From the NCBI RefSeq assembly GCF_900104725.1, contig NZ_LT629758.1:7040001-7104000 (forward strand): a stretch of DNA of 64,000 bases, read 5' to 3'. Under the pieces are notes generated by a model that made no database searches, was not told where the DNA came from, and saw only the letters and a list, made by a program, of their open reading frames with translations. This document shows positions 9,225 through 16,891 of the stretch, in pieces; within the stretch, counting starts at the first letter, position 1; each line of letters starts with the position of its first letter. A program made the position numbers and the translations under genes. Source of the DNA: Actinoplanes derwentensis. GTDB lineage: Bacteria > Actinomycetota > Actinomycetes > Mycobacteriales > Micromonosporaceae.

Positions 9225-9296
9225 CGAGCGGCTCCGGAAACACTGCGGGACTCCACACGATGCACGTCGGCAGAGACAAAAGATTTCTGAGCATTT

Positions 9297-9637
9297 CCGG
9301 TACGAGCTACGAACAGTCCCCTGGCGGCCCCGCGAGGTCGACGCCGGTCCGGGCCGACCCGCGACCGCCGGGCCGAATGCGGTGGCCGCGGTCCAACCAG
9401 CGTGGTCACTTACGGTGCGATCCGCACCCCAACTTGCCACACTGACCGCCGTCCGGCCCGGCGTGGACACTTACGCACACCGACTTGCCACGCGGAAACC
9501 GGGCGGGCGGTGGGAGTCTCGGGACGGCCTTGGCGGGTGGGCCGTGCCGGGACGCTTCCGCCCGGCGGTCGCGAGGCGGCCAGGCGGGAACGCCTGCCGC
9601 GCGGGGCCGCCAGAGGGCTGTTCGTCGCTCGTACCAG
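9297..9637. repeat. palindromic MITE-like repeat element
   Basis: The 38-base arms at 9297-9334 and 9600-9637 are inverted copies matching at 34 of 38 positions, reading CGAACAG...CTGGCGGCCCCGCG inward. A second inverted match lies further in (GCGACCGCCGGG at 9361-9372 against its complement at 9561-9572). The centre (about 9400-9500) carries two diverged GTGG-ACACTTACG/ACTTGCCAC direct copies. A 24-base stretch at 9361-9384 recurs exactly at 59836-59859. The element fills the gap between two TPR paralogs and encodes no transposase. Confidence 0.7.
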
Positions 9638-9644
9638 AAAGGGT

Positions 9645-10853
9645 CTAGGAAACTCGCTGGCGGCGGCGCGCGATCAGGACCAGGACCACCGCGGTGATCG
9701 CGAAGGCGAAGCCGGCTGTGGGCAGGCGCCATGGGTGCGACAGGGCGTCGGTGAAGGTGAAACCGGTGCCCAGTGCCGCGCTGACCACCACGATCCGCCA
9801 CAGGGACGCGGTGCTGAGGCCTCGGCCGGAGCCGCCGGGTTCGTCGGCGGGAGCGGTGAGCAGGCGGACCGCGAAGCCGGCGAACGTCGCGGTGCCGAGC
9901 AGGACCGGAAGCCACGCAGCGGGGGCGATCAGGGCCAGGAGCAGTGGGAGGACCGCGATCGCGGTGGCGGCCAGGGCCAGACGCTGGCGGCCCTGGGTGA
10001 GCAGGCCGCGGACGTAGTGGCGCAGGCCGGGGTCGAGACGGTGCAGGAAGTAGCCGGCGTAAGCGGCGGGGGCCAGTACCGCGACGGCGGCGAAGGTGCG
10101 GGCGGTGCCGGTGGACGTCTCGGTGAAACGCCAGCCGAGGTAGGCCAGGAAAGCCAGGATGATCGCGGTCCAGACCAGGAACTGGCGCAGTGCCAGATCG
10201 AGCAGGTAGCGGCTGGCCTCCTGTTTCGGGTCGGCGCGCAGTGCGCCGACCAGGCCGGCGGCGCCCCGGGCGAGCCGGGTCAGGGCGAACGGGTTGTGGT
10301 GCACGACGTCGAAGGCGGCCAGTTCGTGCCGGGCGACCGCGTTGTCCGGTTCCAGGGCCAGTGCGTCCCGCAGTGCCTGGCGGGCCCGGTCGTGCAGGGT
10401 GAGCTGCTTCATCACCATCGCGTAGGTGATCCGGAAGTCGGCCTCCTGCGGGTCGAGCCGAATCGCCTCGCGAGCCGCGTGTTCGGCTTCGACGGAGCGC
10501 CGGCCGTCCTCCAGCAGGGCCCAGGCCAGCCGGTTGTGCCGGAACGGGTTCTCCGGCTGCCGGTCGGCGGCGGCTCGCGCGGTGGCGATCGCCTGGTCGT
10601 GCCGGCCCATCTCGGTGTGTACCCGGCTGAGGGCGGACAGGGCGTCGGGCCATTCGGGGGCGTGTTCGACGGCGCGGCGGGCCAGTTCGTCGGCGAGTTC
10701 GGGTTTCTGCAACGCGAGCTGCGCATGGGTCATCAGGACCAGGGCGGGCACGTGGTCGGGTTCGGCGGCCAGGATCGGGCCGAGCAGTGCGGCGGCCGCT
10801 GCCGGTTCGCCGCGGCCGAGCTGAAGTCTGGCCAGGTCCAGGTTCTGCGTCAT
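9645..10853 (-). CDS. TPR protein with C-terminal membrane domain
   Basis: A 402-residue protein. Residues 1-190 are TPR-like repeats (LAALLGPILAAEPDH, NPFRHNRLAWALLEDGRRS, EADFRITYAMVMKQLTLHDRA, LEPDNAVARHEL). About residues 220-395 form five or six TM helices (FLVWTAIILAFLAYLGW, AAVAVLAPAAYAGYFL, ALAATAIAVLPLLLALIAP and others). Function is unknown; the arrangement suggests a cytoplasmic interaction platform attached to the membrane. It shares its TPR half with the smaller neighbour at 8493-9224. Its stop (TAG at 9645-9647) lies 8 bases outside the palindromic repeat. Confidence 0.78.
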   Translation of the reverse strand: MTQNLDLARLQLGRGEPAAAAALLGPILAAEPDHVPALVLMTHAQLALQKPELADELARRAVEHAPEWPDALSALSRVHTEMGRHDQAIATARAAADRQPENPFRHNRLAWALLEDGRRSVEAEHAAREAIRLDPQEADFRITYAMVMKQLTLHDRARQALRDALALEPDNAVARHELAAFDVVHHNPFALTRLARGAAGLVGALRADPKQEASRYLLDLALRQFLVWTAIILAFLAYLGWRFTETSTGTARTFAAVAVLAPAAYAGYFLHRLDPGLRHYVRGLLTQGRQRLALAATAIAVLPLLLALIAPAAWLPVLLGTATFAGFAVRLLTAPADEPGGSGRGLSTASLWRIVVVSAALGTGFTFTDALSHPWRLPTAGFAFAITAVVLVLIARRRQRVS

Positions 10854-10897
10854 GCTCCGTGTTCCCTAGAAGGTCCGGAGGTCCGGCTCCGTCTTCC

Positions 10898-11806
10898 CTA
10901 GCAGGTTTCCTCGACCGGCACGGTGGCGTAGGCGCGGACCGGGAACGTGCCGAATCCGGCGATCCGGGGTGGGACGGCGGTGAACCGGGCTCCGCGCGGG
11001 GGCAGTTCGCGCAGGTTGGTGAGGTGTTCGACGACCGGTATACCGGCTGCCAGCAGGAGCGTATGCGCCGGGCGTTCCCCGGCGGCGGCCGGGGAGATGT
11101 CGTCGATGTTGACGGCGTCGATGCCGACCAGGACGGCGCCTCGTTCGGCGAGCAGTCCGGCGGCGTCCCGGGTCAGGTAGGGGGCGTCGGTGCCGTAGTC
11201 CGGGGTGGCCCAGTGCCGGTCGCCGCCGGTGTGCAGCAGTACCGCGTGCCCGGTGACCACGACGTGGGCCAGCATCTCGGCGGTGACGCCGCGTTCCCGC
11301 CCGACCGCGCGGACCACCACGGCAGGCAGTCCGGCGAGCCGTTCCAGGGGCAGTCCGGCCAGGTCGGCGCCGTCGGGGTAGCGGTGGAACGGGCTGTCCA
11401 GGTAGGTGCCGGTGTTGCCGAGCATGCTGATCCGGTCGATTGCGAATTCGGTGCCGGGCGCGTAGACGGCCCGGGAGGCGTCCCGGGTCAGGTGAGCGGT
11501 GATCTCCGGGCCGGGCAGGCCCGGGTAGGTGACCAGCCCGTCGGTGATGACGTGACTGAGCTCGACGAACCGGACCCGCTCGGCCGGGGAGTCCCCGGCC
11601 GGCGAGCGCGGTTCGGCGAGGATCCGGACGTCGCTGACCTTGGCCCGTTCGACCCGCTGCGGGGCGAGCGAGGCGATCAGCATGTCGGCGATCTCGCCCT
11701 CGGTGACGTCGGCGTGCGGGATGACCAACCGGAAGCCCCGCGCCGTCAGCTCGCCCCCACCGTCGAGGGCTACTTCGGCGTCGAACTCGGCCCGGTACTC
11801 CAGCAC
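10898..11806 (-). CDS. cyclase/kynurenine formamidase-like family hydrolase
   Basis: A 302-residue protein. The N-terminal ~70 residues are an extension of unknown role (MLEYRAEFDAEVALDGG). The cyclase-family domain follows: FVELSHVITDGLVTYPG, FAIDRISMLGNTGTYLDSPF then HRY, VLLHTGGDRHW, and GIDAVNIDD. Family enzymes are metal-dependent amide or ring hydrolases. The usual HxGTHxDxPxH metal motif appears here as NTGTYLDSPFH, with Tyr in place of one His, so metal binding may differ. It starts 13 bases after the GDT1-type exporter gene on the same strand and so probably lies in the transcript under the Mn2+ riboswitch. Confidence 0.8.
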   Translation of the reverse strand: MLEYRAEFDAEVALDGGGELTARGFRLVIPHADVTEGEIADMLIASLAPQRVERAKVSDVRILAEPRSPAGDSPAERVRFVELSHVITDGLVTYPGLPGPEITAHLTRDASRAVYAPGTEFAIDRISMLGNTGTYLDSPFHRYPDGADLAGLPLERLAGLPAVVVRAVGRERGVTAEMLAHVVVTGHAVLLHTGGDRHWATPDYGTDAPYLTRDAAGLLAERGAVLVGIDAVNIDDISPAAAGERPAHTLLLAAGIPVVEHLTNLRELPPRGARFTAVPPRIAGFGTFPVRAYATVPVEETC

Positions 11807-11819
11807 GGTTGGCTCCCTT

Positions 11820-12407
11820 TTATCGCACTTCGATCACACCTTCGGTGATCAACCAGATGCCGAAGATAGCGAAGAGTGCGGCGGCTCCGTACTTGATGAC
11901 CTTTTCGGGTAGATGACGCCCGAGATAGCGGCCGACCAGAATGGCGAGCGCGTCGGCGGCGACCATGCCGACCGTGGAGCCGACCCAGACACCGAACCAG
12001 CCGTGCTGAGTAGCCAGCGTGATGGTCGCCAGCATCGTCTTGTCACCCAGTTCGGCCAGGAAGAACGCGCCGCCGACGGCCCAGATCGCGGAGCCGGTGG
12101 AGCGTTCGGCCTTGGTCTTCTCGTCGTCGGTGAGCTTGTCACCGCGTAGCGTCCAGGCGCCGAAAGCGAGGAAGGCGATACCGGCGATCAGTGCGATCCA
12201 GCCGGTCGGGAGGGTGGCGCCCAGGCCGTAGCCGATGCCGACCGACACCAGGTGAACCACGGCGGTGGCCACGGTGATGCCGATCAGCACCGGAACGGTC
12301 TTGAAGCGGGTGGCGAACGTCATCGCCATGAGCTGTGATTTGTCGCCCAGCTCGGCGACGAAGATGACCGCGAAGCTGATGCCCAGCGCGGCGAGGAAAC
12401 CTTCCAC
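11820..12407 (-). CDS. TMEM165/GDT1 family cation exporter
   Basis: A 195-residue, six-helix membrane protein with the two family signature motifs: AELGDKSQLMAMTFATRFK near residue 18 and AELGDKTMLATITLATQ near residue 118. Between them is a charged cytoplasmic loop (DKLTDDEKTKAERS). The family (also called UPF0016, MneA/Mnx) exports Mn2+ or Ca2+. The start is GTG at 12407 with GGGAG about 5 bases upstream. A yybP-ykoY riboswitch in its leader supports manganese efflux as the role, with expression rising when cytoplasmic Mn2+ is high. Confidence 0.93.
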   Translation of the reverse strand: MEGFLAALGISFAVIFVAELGDKSQLMAMTFATRFKTVPVLIGITVATAVVHLVSVGIGYGLGATLPTGWIALIAGIAFLAFGAWTLRGDKLTDDEKTKAERSTGSAIWAVGGAFFLAELGDKTMLATITLATQHGWFGVWVGSTVGMVAADALAILVGRYLGRHLPEKVIKYGAAALFAIFGIWLITEGVIEVR

Positions 12408-12483
12408 GAGAACTCCCGGTGAAACACGACCGGGCGTTGGGCGCAGGGCGACCTCGACCCGGCCGAAACGAATACGGCCTGGT

Positions 12484-12582
12484 CGAAGGTCTCGCTCGCC
12501 TCGGGATCGAGGCCGCGCGGCCGGAGCCCGGAGAACCGGGATCAGTATGTCGACCGCGACATTGGGAGCTACTCCCCTTCGC
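12484..12582 (-). promoter_or_regulatory. yybP-ykoY manganese riboswitch
   Basis: On the - strand the leader contains the hallmark blocks in order: CGAAGGGGAGTAGC (12568-12581), ACATACTGA (12542-12550) and GCGAGCGAGACC followed by TTCG (12484-12499). CGAAGG and CCTTCG at the two ends pair as P1. The region from about 12505 to 12540 folds into a strong internal hairpin. This is the conserved core of the Mn2+-sensing yybP-ykoY class, which usually turns on exporters such as the gene downstream. The ~75 bases between the aptamer and the GTG would hold the expression platform. Confidence 0.92.
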
Positions 12583-12611
12583 AGGACCGAGCATAACTCA
12601 CGTGCTGGTCA

Positions 12612-12641
12612 ACGGCCCGGTGACGGATGCCACCGGGCCGT
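12612..12641 (-). terminator. hairpin terminator after secreted hydrolase gene
   Basis: An 11-bp perfect stem (12612-12622 with 12631-12641, ACGGCCCGGTG/CACCGGGCCGT) lies 5 bases after the hydrolase stop. It has no T-run, so it is an intrinsic-like or I-shaped terminator. It insulates the riboswitch leader from upstream transcription. Confidence 0.65.
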
Positions 12642-12646
12642 CGGCG

Positions 12647-14221
12647 TCAACGTCCGTCGATCAGCCGGCGCAGTTCCTCGCGCGCACCGGCAGGCTTCTT
12701 GGCGTCCGGCGCCAACGGGGTCGGTTTGGCGATCGGCTCGCACTGTTTGTCGGAGCGGTCCGCCTTGACCCGGCCGGGCAGCGCGCCGGTGGCCAGGTAG
12801 TCGGCGATGGTGTTGTCGACGCAGGCGTGGCCGTAGAGCGAGCCGGCGTGGGTGGTGCCGCCGACACCTTCGACCAGCACCGACCGCGGGAAGCGCCGGC
12901 GGGTCTCCAGGGCACCGGCGTACGGGGTGGCCGCGTCGAGCGTCTCGCTGATCAGCAGGATCGGCGGGGCCTTGGCGCCGTCCACCTCGATCGGGGTGCC
13001 GGGGTCGGCGGCCCAGTGCCGGCAGGGCGCGTTGTACCAGGCGTTGCCCCAGGTCTCGAACGGCGCTTTCCGGTGCGTCCGCCAGTTGTCCCGCGCCCAC
13101 TTCTTCCAGCTCGCCGGCCACGGCGCGTCGGTGCACTGAACGGCCAGGTAGACGGCGTAGCCGTTGTCGGAGCCCTCGGCCTTCGGGCGGTTCCCGTCGT
13201 AGAGCCGCCGCAGCGGCACCGCGTCCTTCCGGTTGACCAGGGCGGAGAAGGCCCTGGCGATCTCCTCCCAGTCGAAGACGTAGTAGCCGGCCTGCAGGAA
13301 GACGTCGGTCAGCTCGGCCGGCCCGATCTTCCCCCCGGCCGGTTTCCCGGCGAGGGCGGCGAGCTGCCGGTAGTAGGTCTTCGACACGGCGGCCGGGGTG
13401 CGGCCCAGGTGGTAGACGGAGTCGTACTTGGCGACCCACTTGAAGTAGACCTTGATCGCCTTCTCGAACGCGACGTCCTGGTCGAGGTTCGCCCGGTACC
13501 AGACCCGGCCCGGGTTGACCACGCCGTCCAGAACCATCCGGTGCACCCGTTCCGGGTTGCGGGTGGCGTAGGCCTGGGCGAGGTAGGTGCCGTACGAGAA
13601 GCCGTAGAAGCTGATCTTCTCCTCGGCGAGGGCCTGCCGGATGCTGTCGATGTCCCGGACGGTGTCCTCGGTGCGCATGTGGTCCAGCAGGGCGCCGCCG
13701 GCTTTGGCGCAGGCGGCCGCGTACCCGGTGGTCCGAGCGTGCCACTGCTTCTCGATCTCCGCGCTGTCCGGCACGTACGGTGGCCGCTGGTAGCCGGTGT
13801 ACGTGCTGTCGCAGGTGAGCTTGGGTTTGCTGGCGCCCACCCCACGGGGGTCGAAGCCGATCCAGTCGTACGCCGCTCCGGCCTTCTTCGGCACGTTCTG
13901 GCCGAGGGTCGCCAGGTTGCGCCCGGCCCCGCCGGGACCGCCGGGGTTGACCAGGATGACACCCTGGCGTTCGGCGGCCGGCGCGGTGGCCTTGATCCGG
14001 GACACCGCGATCTGGATCTTGGTTCCGCCCGGTTCGGCGTAGTCCATCGGTACGGAGAGAAACCCGCACTCGGCACTGTGCGACTTCAGCGTGCCCTCGG
14101 TGCAAGCGCTCCAAGCGATCGGAGCCGGTCCTCCGCGCGCCGTCTCGGCTCGGGCACCGGTGACACCGGCGCCGGCCGTGCAGAGCGCGACCGCTGCGGC
14201 GGCCGCCCAGAATCTTCTCAT
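12647..14221 (-). CDS. secreted alpha/beta-hydrolase, tripeptidyl aminopeptidase-like
   Basis: A 524-residue protein with a signal peptide (MRRFWAAAAAVALCTAGAG...). It has the alpha/beta-hydrolase fold with oxyanion segment VILVNPGGPGGAG (about 88-100), DWIGFDPRGVGASKP, nucleophile elbow GFSYGT (Ser near 209), the acid Asp in ISETLDAATPY and the His in GGTTHAGSLYG, followed by the TAP-like C-terminal domain with conserved Cys residues (HACVDN, KQCEP). Family members remove tripeptides from N-termini or act as proteases or esterases outside the cell. Length is normal for the SCO/TAP group. Confidence 0.9.
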   Translation of the reverse strand: MRRFWAAAAAVALCTAGAGVTGARAETARGGPAPIAWSACTEGTLKSHSAECGFLSVPMDYAEPGGTKIQIAVSRIKATAPAAERQGVILVNPGGPGGAGRNLATLGQNVPKKAGAAYDWIGFDPRGVGASKPKLTCDSTYTGYQRPPYVPDSAEIEKQWHARTTGYAAACAKAGGALLDHMRTEDTVRDIDSIRQALAEEKISFYGFSYGTYLAQAYATRNPERVHRMVLDGVVNPGRVWYRANLDQDVAFEKAIKVYFKWVAKYDSVYHLGRTPAAVSKTYYRQLAALAGKPAGGKIGPAELTDVFLQAGYYVFDWEEIARAFSALVNRKDAVPLRRLYDGNRPKAEGSDNGYAVYLAVQCTDAPWPASWKKWARDNWRTHRKAPFETWGNAWYNAPCRHWAADPGTPIEVDGAKAPPILLISETLDAATPYAGALETRRRFPRSVLVEGVGGTTHAGSLYGHACVDNTIADYLATGALPGRVKADRSDKQCEPIAKPTPLAPDAKKPAGAREELRRLIDGR

Positions 14222-14301
14222 TCCCCCATGCTGTGGTTCCCGCGGTCAGGTATCACCCGTACACGCCGGGTTACCCCCTCAAAAGGTGGTTTTTGAGGAC
14301 A

Positions 14302-14703
14302 TCACATCTCCTGACTCAGCCGGTTCAGGGCGGGCAGTGCCGCCCGGATCGCGGCCTGGTCCGCCTCGGACAGCCGCTGCAGTCGCTCCCCGAGCGCCGC
14401 GGCCCGGATCGCCCGGCGGCGAACCACCGCGAATCGGCCCGCGTCGGTGGCGGTGACCACCACGCCCCGGCCGTCCACCGGATCGGAACTACGGATGGCC
14501 AGACCGTCCCGTTCCAGCCGGGTGACCAATTGGGTCATCGCCGGTTGTGTCACTCCTTCGGGGCGGTACAGGTCGGTGAGTCGCTGCGGGCCGCGTCGAT
14601 GCAGCCGTGCCAGGGTCGAGGCCGCCGCCAGGCTCAACTCGTCGCGAGGCATGATCCGGCGCAGTCCGGAGTTGAGCCGGTCGAGGGTCAGGACGATGTC
14701 CAT
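14302..14703 (-). CDS. MarR family transcriptional regulator
   Basis: A 133-residue winged-helix protein: SLAAASTLARLHRRGPQRLT, the recognition helix region GVTQPAMTQLVTRLERDGL, and the wing DPVDGRGVVVTATDAG. MarR proteins are ligand-responsive repressors, mostly of neighbouring or own genes. It is divergent from the unknown gene at 14798. A small inverted repeat (GATA-CT-TATC, 14708-14717) just outside its ATG could be an autoregulatory operator. Confidence 0.88.
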   Translation of the reverse strand: MDIVLTLDRLNSGLRRIMPRDELSLAAASTLARLHRRGPQRLTDLYRPEGVTQPAMTQLVTRLERDGLAIRSSDPVDGRGVVVTATDAGRFAVVRRRAIRAAALGERLQRLSEADQAAIRAALPALNRLSQEM

Positions 14704-14707
14704 GACC

Positions 14708-14717
14708 GATACTTATC
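14708..14717. promoter_or_regulatory. possible MarR operator
   Basis: The short inverted repeat GATA-CT-TATC lies 5 bases upstream of the MarR start in the 94-bp divergent intergenic space. It is short and could be chance; the position is the main argument. Confidence 0.25.
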
Positions 14718-14797
14718 ATTCGAGCCGGGTAACCCACTCGGACGCGCCACCCCGGAATCCGCACCCCGAGCCGTCCGATTTGCGACCATTGCGAACC

Positions 14798-15298
14798 ATG
14801 GACGAGTTCTGGCTCCGCCCGCGGCTGGGGACGGCAACTCGGGACGGCCGGGCGCCTCAGCACTACCTGCTGGCGCTGCGACACGCCGTACAGGCCCTGG
14901 ACGCGGACCCGCGATGGCAGCAGTGGTGGCACGCGTCCGGATTCCAGGGCTGCGAACTCGGCATCGTCACCGAAGGCCGGCTCGACCATCTGCGGCCCAG
15001 TGCCGACCTGCACCGCGTCGACGACCGGTTGCGCGCCAACTTCACCTGCGCACTGCCGCCCGCCGGGACCGGCCCCGACGACCTCGCCCGGTGGGCTGCC
15101 GTCGAGGTACGCACCATGTTCGAGGTGATCCGGGAGGCGATGGCCCTCGCCGGCCTGCCGCCCACCCCGGCGTCGTCACCGCTGCCGGACGACGCTGACG
15201 AGGTCCAGGTCACCGCCAAGAGCTTGCCGTCGATCCCGCGGGAGCTGGAGACGCAGGGCTATCTGACCCTCACTCAGGTCCGGGACTTCTTTGGCTGA
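14798..15298 (+). CDS. hypothetical protein
   Basis: A 166-residue soluble protein starting at the ATG at 14798 (MDEFWLRPRLGTATRDG). It has no signal peptide or TM segment. It is rich in Trp in one stretch (DPRWQQWWHASGFQG) and ends with TQGYLTLTQVRDFFG. I recognise no family; the segment EVRTMFEVIREAMALAGLP is a probable amphipathic helix. It is divergent from a MarR regulator and overlaps the end of the convergent APC permease gene by 29 bases. Confidence 0.6.
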   Translation: MDEFWLRPRLGTATRDGRAPQHYLLALRHAVQALDADPRWQQWWHASGFQGCELGIVTEGRLDHLRPSADLHRVDDRLRANFTCALPPAGTGPDDLARWAAVEVRTMFEVIREAMALAGLPPTPASSPLPDDADEVQVTAKSLPSIPRELETQGYLTLTQVRDFFG

Positions 15299-16832
15299 CC
15301 CGGTCGGGCCGATGGGCACCGGGGTCACGCTGCCGGGGGATCCGGGCCGGCTCCGGGCCGGCCACCGGCTCGGCGTGCACGCCACCGGGCGGCGTGACCA
15401 CCACCGCCATCCCGGCCAGGCCGACACCCGCATAGCGGACCGGTGCGAACCGGCGCAGCAACAGCGCGTGCGCCACGGCCAGCAGGACACACGACGCCAG
15501 GCAGCCCGGAATGGCCCGGACCAATGGGTACCCGGACGGCATGTCCAGCAGGGCGGGCAGGTCCCGGAACGCCAGGAAGACCAGGCTGCCCAGTGACACC
15601 GTGGACAGCACGGGCGCGACGAAGCGTCCCCAGGCCCCCTCCCGCCCGGGGACACGGTTCAGGTGCAGCAGGGCCGCCACCGAGACGAGCAGCAGCACCA
15701 CCAGGATGCTCAGGGCGCCGCCGACGATCAGCCAGCGGGCGGTCCGCGGCCCGGGGTCGGCGCCGGCCAGGTAGGCGCCGGTCATCGTGGCGCCGGCGAT
15801 CAGCGACTGGGTCACCGACGCGGCGCGCGGCGCGGCGGTCCGGTGGGCGGCCGCCCCCAGCACCCCCGGCAGCACCCGCTCCCGCCCGAGCGCGAACAGT
15901 TGCCGGGCGATCATCTGGTGCAGCGCCAGGATCGCCACCATCACCCCGGCGAGCAGCATGAACCGGCCGAGTGTCACGGCCCACGGGGAGAGCCGGTCGG
16001 CGGCCAGGTCGAAGAGCAGCTCGGAGCCCCGGGCCCCGGCGAGTGCGGCGACCCGGTCCGGGCCGGCCGCCACGATCAGGCTCCAGGTCAGGCCACCGAG
16101 CAGCAGGGTGATCAGCAGGACCGCCCCGTGCGCCCCGTAGCCGGCGCTGCGGCGGGGCTGGAAGCCCTCCTCGGCGTAGGCCGCGGTGGACTCGAATCCG
16201 GCGAAGGTGAGCACTGCGACGGCGAGCAGCAGGCCGAGAGCGGGCCGGTCCAGGACGATCGGGTCGGCGATCAGGATCGAGTCGGCGGTGACCCGGTCGC
16301 CGGCCGGCTGGAGCACGTTCGCGGCGCCGATGCCGGCGAGCACGGCGGCCTGCGCGACCGCGAAGAGACCGATCACTCCGGCGGCGATCTCGATCCGCAT
16401 CGTGCCGCAGATCGCGACCAGCGCCCAGCCGGCGGCGGCCACCGCCCACCAGGGCAGAGTCAGTCCGAGGAAGCTGCTCAGCAGTGGGGCGGCGGCGAGA
16501 CCGGCGAGCGCGTAGAGACCGAACTGGATCGCGTGATAGCCGGCCACCGACAACCAGGCGACGGCCAGCCCGGCGGGCCGGCCGAGGCCGCGGGCGACGA
16601 GTGAGTACGCCGCGCCGGTGCTGGGGAAACGACGGGACATCGACGCCAGCCCGGCGCAGAGCAGCAGCAGGGTCAGCCCGGCCGCGGCGAACGCCCAGGG
16701 CACGAGTTGCCCGGCTCCGTCGGCGAGCACCGCCGGGATCACGGTGACCAGGGTGACGATCGGGGCGGCCGCGGCCACTCCGAGGAAGGCGATCGAAGCG
16801 GCACCGACCCGGCCAGCCGCCAACCCGTGCAT
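15270..16832 (-). CDS. APC superfamily amino acid permease
   Basis: A 520-residue polytopic membrane protein with about 12 TM helices. Signature regions are IAFLGVAAAAPIVTLVTV (TM1, unwound Gly-rich segment), SMSRRFPSTGAAYSLVARGL and FAGFESTAAYAEEGFQP, the hallmark of TM6 in APC carriers. The C-terminus is a charged tail. The ATG at 16832 follows GGAG with almost no spacing, so the GTG at 16838 might be the actual start. The open frame extends to 17081, but that part does not look like protein. Substrate (amino acid, amine or related) cannot be predicted. Confidence 0.85.
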   Translation of the reverse strand: MHGLAAGRVGAASIAFLGVAAAAPIVTLVTVIPAVLADGAGQLVPWAFAAAGLTLLLLCAGLASMSRRFPSTGAAYSLVARGLGRPAGLAVAWLSVAGYHAIQFGLYALAGLAAAPLLSSFLGLTLPWWAVAAAGWALVAICGTMRIEIAAGVIGLFAVAQAAVLAGIGAANVLQPAGDRVTADSILIADPIVLDRPALGLLLAVAVLTFAGFESTAAYAEEGFQPRRSAGYGAHGAVLLITLLLGGLTWSLIVAAGPDRVAALAGARGSELLFDLAADRLSPWAVTLGRFMLLAGVMVAILALHQMIARQLFALGRERVLPGVLGAAAHRTAAPRAASVTQSLIAGATMTGAYLAGADPGPRTARWLIVGGALSILVVLLLVSVAALLHLNRVPGREGAWGRFVAPVLSTVSLGSLVFLAFRDLPALLDMPSGYPLVRAIPGCLASCVLLAVAHALLLRRFAPVRYAGVGLAGMAVVVTPPGGVHAEPVAGPEPARIPRQRDPGAHRPDRVSQRSPGPE

Positions 16833-16891
16833 CTCCACGGATCTATTCAGTCGGAAACCGGCCGCCTTTGACAACCGTACGTATCGGCCCA

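Noticed and set aside
9225..9470. N-terminal extension of the short TPR gene
   Set aside because: It reads through the palindromic repeat element, and the conserved protein starts at 9224.
12419..14296. 625-codon + strand frame over the riboswitch and secreted hydrolase
   Set aside because: Shadow frame; it would run through a well-conserved riboswitch and lacks protein features.
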